Positions 6,512 to 8,632 of a DNA stretch of 8,632 bases are shown in pieces. Numbering within the stretch: the first letter of the stretch is position 1; each line of letters starts with the position of its first letter. The notes under the pieces are model-generated. The model saw only the letters and a program-made list of their open reading frames with translations, searched no databases and was not told the origin of the DNA. The position numbers and the translations under genes were made by a program. The DNA comes from Eubacteriales bacterium (GTDB lineage Bacteria; Bacillota; Clostridia; Oscillospirales; CAG-272): NCBI GenBank assembly GCA_028709565.1, contig JAQVWU010000101.1, positions 1 to 8,632 on the forward strand, given 5' to 3'.

Positions 6512-7435
6512 TCACAAATATTTCCGCTTGGCCTCACACAGCTCTGTGATAAAAATTTTATCCAATTCGGACAGCGTATAGTCTTTTTTGTAAATCAGCA
6601 CATCCCTGTATACGCGGCTGTTATCGTCGCAGAGTTTTTGGACCAGACCGTAACGGCCGAGGAGTTTTTGCGGCACCGGGGACACCCACATGAAGGTATC
6701 GGTGTTCTCGGCCAGCAGCTCGAACTGGCTTGCCCGCTCAAAGACGAATATGCGCCGTTCAATGTCGTCCGGCAGTTCCTCTTTTACCACAGCCGAAAAG
6801 GGCAGGGAGGGGACGGCGGGGTCTGCGTGGGCGATTTCGGTATAGGGCCTGAGGTCGGCATAGCGTATATCGGCGTCGGCTGCCAGGGGATGGCTGCCGC
6901 TCATAATCAAAACATAGGTAAATTCGGCGACCGTCTCATAGGCCAGCCCTTTTTTCTCCAGCATGTCTCTGAAGTGCTTATCGTAATTCTCGGCATAGCG
7001 TATAATACCGAGCAGATAGTCGGATTCCAGTATATTATTGACCGCCCGCATCGCGTTGGTTTCTTTATAAAAGATTTCAACCGGGTCGGTCTTGTCGATA
7101 TGCTTTGTAAACTGCGTGAAGGCTTCGGCGATATAGCTGGCCCGGGGCACCGAAACCGAGAAGGACCGTTTGCGCGGCTTATCGGAGCTGTACATGTCCT
7201 CCAGCTTATCAATCTGCGATAATATCTTTTTCGCGTATCCGAGGAACTCCGCGCCCTCGGCGGTGGGCACCATGCCCCTGGAAGATCGCGCGAATACGGT
7301 AATGCCCAGGCCCGATTCCAGTTCTTTTATGGCGCGGCTCAGGTTCGGCTGACCCCTATATAAATTCTCGGCCGCTTTGTTGAGCGAGCCGGTTTTTTCT
7401 ATTTCCGCCGCGTATTTTAAATGCAATATATTCAC
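6512..7435 (-). CDS. LysR-family transcriptional regulator
   Basis: This 307-residue protein has a typical LysR-type N-terminal winged helix-turn-helix in residues 1-60: SLNKAAENLYRGQPNLSRAI with recognition helix about 29-40, followed by GITVFARSSRGMVPTAEG. An amphipathic linker helix (61-85) follows, then an effector-binding domain from about 92 to 295 of the periplasmic-binding-protein type (SFSVSVPRASYIAEAF, VLIMSGSHPLA). The effector is unknown. Translation starts at GTG (7435-7433), with GGAGG at 7447-7443 and 7-base spacing; the protein then begins NILHLKYAAEIEKTGSL, the normal family start. It is divergent from the lipoprotein gene at 7595, the usual arrangement for a LysR regulator and its target. 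Both T-N11-A dyads in the intergenic region are candidate sites for it. Confidence 0.93.
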   Translation of the reverse strand: MNILHLKYAAEIEKTGSLNKAAENLYRGQPNLSRAIKELESGLGITVFARSSRGMVPTAEGAEFLGYAKKILSQIDKLEDMYSSDKPRKRSFSVSVPRASYIAEAFTQFTKHIDKTDPVEIFYKETNAMRAVNNILESDYLLGIIRYAENYDKHFRDMLEKKGLAYETVAEFTYVLIMSGSHPLAADADIRYADLRPYTEIAHADPAVPSLPFSAVVKEELPDDIERRIFVFERASQFELLAENTDTFMWVSPVPQKLLGRYGLVQKLCDDNSRVYRDVLIYKKDYTLSELDKIFITELCEAKRKYL

Positions 7436-7455
7436 CTTTACACCTCCGTGCTGTC

Positions 7456-7484
7456 AGCATATCAGTAAATTTTGCCCTTGTCAA
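7456..7484 (-). promoter_or_regulatory. Promoter of the lysR-type gene
   Basis: On the minus strand a perfect TTGACA (7484-7479) is followed after exactly 17 bases by TATGCT (7461-7456). Transcription would start near 7449, giving a leader of about 14 bases that carries the GGAGG ribosome binding site almost at its 5' end. This is a strong sigma-70-type promoter. Confidence 0.75.
7472..7484. promoter_or_regulatory. Candidate LysR box over the lysR -35 element
   Basis: TTGCCCTTGTCAA has TTG/CAA arms and the T-N11-A spacing of LysR-type binding sites. It covers the -35 hexamer of the regulator's own promoter, as expected for autorepression. T-N11-A alone is common by chance; position is the main support. 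Confidence 0.4.
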
Positions 7485-7496
7485 TAGAAATTTATC

Positions 7497-7512
7497 CTTG
7501 CAATTGAGCAAG
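7497..7512. promoter_or_regulatory. Candidate LysR activation box upstream of the lipoprotein promoter
   Basis: CTTGC (7497-7501) and GCAAG (7508-7512) form a perfect 5-base dyad around AATTGA, with T7498 and A7510 at T-N11-A spacing. It lies 25 to 40 bases before the -10 box of the lipoprotein gene, just upstream of a poor -35 region. The CCTTG element at 7496 repeats CCTTG at 7476 exactly 20 bases away, about two helical turns. Confidence 0.45.
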
Positions 7513-7536
7513 CAACATGATAAGATAGATTTAATT

Positions 7537-7542
7537 TATAAT
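7537..7542 (+). promoter_or_regulatory. -10 box of the solute-binding lipoprotein gene
   Basis: A perfect TATAAT precedes the ATG at 7595 by 52 bases. No TTGACA-like hexamer lies at 16-18 base spacing (the 17-base position reads AACATG), which fits a promoter needing an activator such as the divergent LysR protein. The predicted leader is about 45 bases. Confidence 0.55.
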
Positions 7543-7564
7543 ATTACCGGAATCAGATATTTAT

Positions 7565-7580
7565 ATTATTATTATTATTA
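7565..7580 (+). repeat. (ATT)5 trinucleotide repeat in the lipoprotein leader
   Basis: Five ATT units plus a further A lie between the predicted transcription start and the GAGGAGG ribosome binding site. Such tracts can slip in replication. Here a change would lengthen or shorten the leader without altering ribosome-site spacing, so any effect on expression would be indirect. Confidence 0.7.
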
Positions 7581-7594
7581 CCTGAGGAGGTCTT

Positions 7595-8632
7595 ATGAAG
7601 AAAATGAAGAACATAATTTCACTGTTTCTGATAATTGCGGTCCTCATGTCCGCTGTCTCCTGCGCCTCGCCGAAGGGGAATGCCGCCGATGATACCCGCG
7701 CGGCGGAATCGGGTGACGGGGCGGAGAACGCCGATATGAGCTTTATCGCCGAACTGCCCGACGCGCATTTTGACGGCGTCATATTTACCTTTCTTGTGCA
7801 GAACGACCCCTGCTTTCGGCATCTGTATGACATCAATACCGACGAGGTTACCGGCGACAATATCAATGACGCGGTTTATGAACGCAACCGGGCGATAGAA
7901 GAGCGATACGGCGTTGTCATAGCCGATGTCAAGGACCCCAACGCCGAAAAGACCATATCCAACGCCGTGACATCGGGGGACGACGCCTATCAGGCGGTCT
8001 GGCTCAAAGTCGACAATTTCTTTACCCAGGCCATAAACGGCACCTTTTATGATCTGAACCGCATACCCCACATGGACCTGGATAAGCGCTACTGGGATCA
8101 GAATGTCGTGCGGGATTTTACCCTCGGGTGCAGGCTGTTCGGCATCATGGGCGATCTGAGCACCTCGGTTTCGGTGTTCACCCACCTTTTCGGGGTGAAC
8201 CGGTCTCTCTCGGACAGCTATAACATCTCAATGAACGATTTATATCAAACGGTGAGGGACGGCAAATGGACCATAGATAAGATGCTGGAGATACTGAGCG
8301 TCGGCCTGTATGCCGACCTCAACGGCGACGGCAAACGCGACGGCCTGGACCAGTACGGTTTCGGCGTCTCCCCCGCGGTATTTGAGGCCATGTTCTCCGG
8401 TTCCGGCGAGAAATGGATTGTAAAGGACAGCGAAGACAACCTGACCCTGTCGGAGCTGACCGAACGCAAGGTCAACGTCTATGAAAAGATACTCTCGCTG
8501 ACCGCCGACAGGCAGACCACCCTGGGCACATGGAACATCGGCAGCGTTGCCGGCGTTTCCGATACATACCAATATGTATATTACGATAAGTTTATTAACA
8601 ACACTGTTCTGCTCGTGGACATCGATCTGGGC
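7595..8632 (+). CDS. Extracellular solute-binding lipoprotein (ABC transporter type), 3' end outside window
   Basis: The frame from ATG at 7595 is open for 346 codons to the right edge. Residues 1-22 are a lipoprotein signal peptide (KK, then a hydrophobic core IISLFLIIAVLMSAVS) with the lipid-anchored Cys23 in AVSC, followed by an acidic, disordered-looking linker. The mature part reads like the diverse SBP_bac_1-type sugar or oligosaccharide binding proteins of Clostridia: AVYERNRAIEERYGVVI, WTIDKMLEI, and DLNGDGKRDGLDQYGFG. The last is a canonical EF-hand-like loop (D241, N243, D245, D249, D252) common in this group. GAGGAGG at 7584-7590 lies 4 bases before the chosen ATG; a second ATG at 7604 is 13 bases away and would shorten the signal peptide by three residues. 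The gene is divergent from, and probably controlled by, the LysR regulator. The ligand is unknown. The permease genes, if present, lie outside the window. Confidence 0.85.
   Translation, partial: MKKMKNIISLFLIIAVLMSAVSCASPKGNAADDTRAAESGDGAENADMSFIAELPDAHFDGVIFTFLVQNDPCFRHLYDINTDEVTGDNINDAVYERNRAIEERYGVVIADVKDPNAEKTISNAVTSGDDAYQAVWLKVDNFFTQAINGTFYDLNRIPHMDLDKRYWDQNVVRDFTLGCRLFGIMGDLSTSVSVFTHLFGVNRSLSDSYNISMNDLYQTVRDGKWTIDKMLEILSVGLYADLNGDGKRDGLDQYGFGVSPAVFEAMFSGSGEKWIVKDSEDNLTLSELTERKVNVYEKILSLTADRQTTLGTWNIGSVAGVSDTYQYVYYDKFINNTVLLVDIDLG

Noticed and set aside
6343..6537. 64-codon minus-strand frame overlapping the uvsE start
   Set aside because: It overlaps uvsE out of frame, is Cys/Lys rich without a family match, and the uvsE GTG start has the better ribosome binding site.
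6638..7222. 194-codon open frame on the plus strand
   Set aside because: It is antisense to the LysR gene, which has clear family motifs and a good start.
7619..8185. 188-codon open frame on the minus strand
   Set aside because: It is antisense to the solute-binding lipoprotein, which has a ribosome binding site, signal peptide and lipobox.
1..8632. CRISPR array, tRNA, rRNA or riboswitch
   Set aside because: I saw no regularly spaced repeats, cloverleaf-like or rRNA-like sequence, or recognisable riboswitch core, although reading by eye could miss a diverged structured RNA.

Overview
The window looks like the chromosome of an anaerobic, fermenting Bacillota bacterium, most likely a Clostridia member. 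The reasons are a full-length bifunctional AdhE, a Rex redox repressor next to it, strong AGGAGG-type ribosome binding sites, a lipoprotein signal peptide, and relics of clostridial-type mobile DNA. The assignment is an inference from gene content; no rRNA or other taxonomic marker is present.

Layout. (1) Bases 1-3600 hold a leftward transcription unit: rex (3489-2878), adhE (2828-210) and the start of an APH-like small-molecule kinase (168 to beyond the left edge). Gaps are 49 and 41 bases, each gene has its own ribosome binding site, and no terminator is visible between them. A TATAAT -10 box upstream of rex lies inside an imperfect palindrome resembling a Rex operator, so the fermentation operon is probably autoregulated by the NADH/NAD+ ratio. 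(2) Bases about 3600-6480 are clearly more AT-rich and look like an acquired islet. They hold a bidirectional terminator, a short remnant of a serine recombinase, a DUF6512-like membrane protein preceded by a 47-base near-perfect palindrome, a decayed TspO/MBR-like gene with a probable TGG-to-TGA nonsense change, and an intact UV damage endonuclease (uvsE) with a C-terminal DUF1722/YbgA-like domain. (3) Bases 6480-8632 return to GC-richer DNA, with a LysR-family regulator (leftward, GTG start) transcribed divergently from a solute-binding lipoprotein that runs off the right edge. The 159-base gap between them holds a near-consensus lysR promoter and two dyads with T-N11-A spacing, one on the lysR -35 box and one upstream of the lipoprotein -10 box. 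This is the classical layout of a LysR regulator that represses itself and activates its neighbour.

How the genes work together. Rex and AdhE form a sensor-effector pair for NADH disposal as ethanol. The islet carries DNA repair plus membrane proteins of unknown role. The LysR/lipoprotein pair looks like a substrate-responsive uptake locus. No CRISPR array, tRNA or rRNA was seen. I found no wholly new system. The most notable points are the UvsE-DUF1722 fusion, the large palindrome, the probable Rex autoregulation of the rex-adhE unit, and the degraded TspO-like gene.
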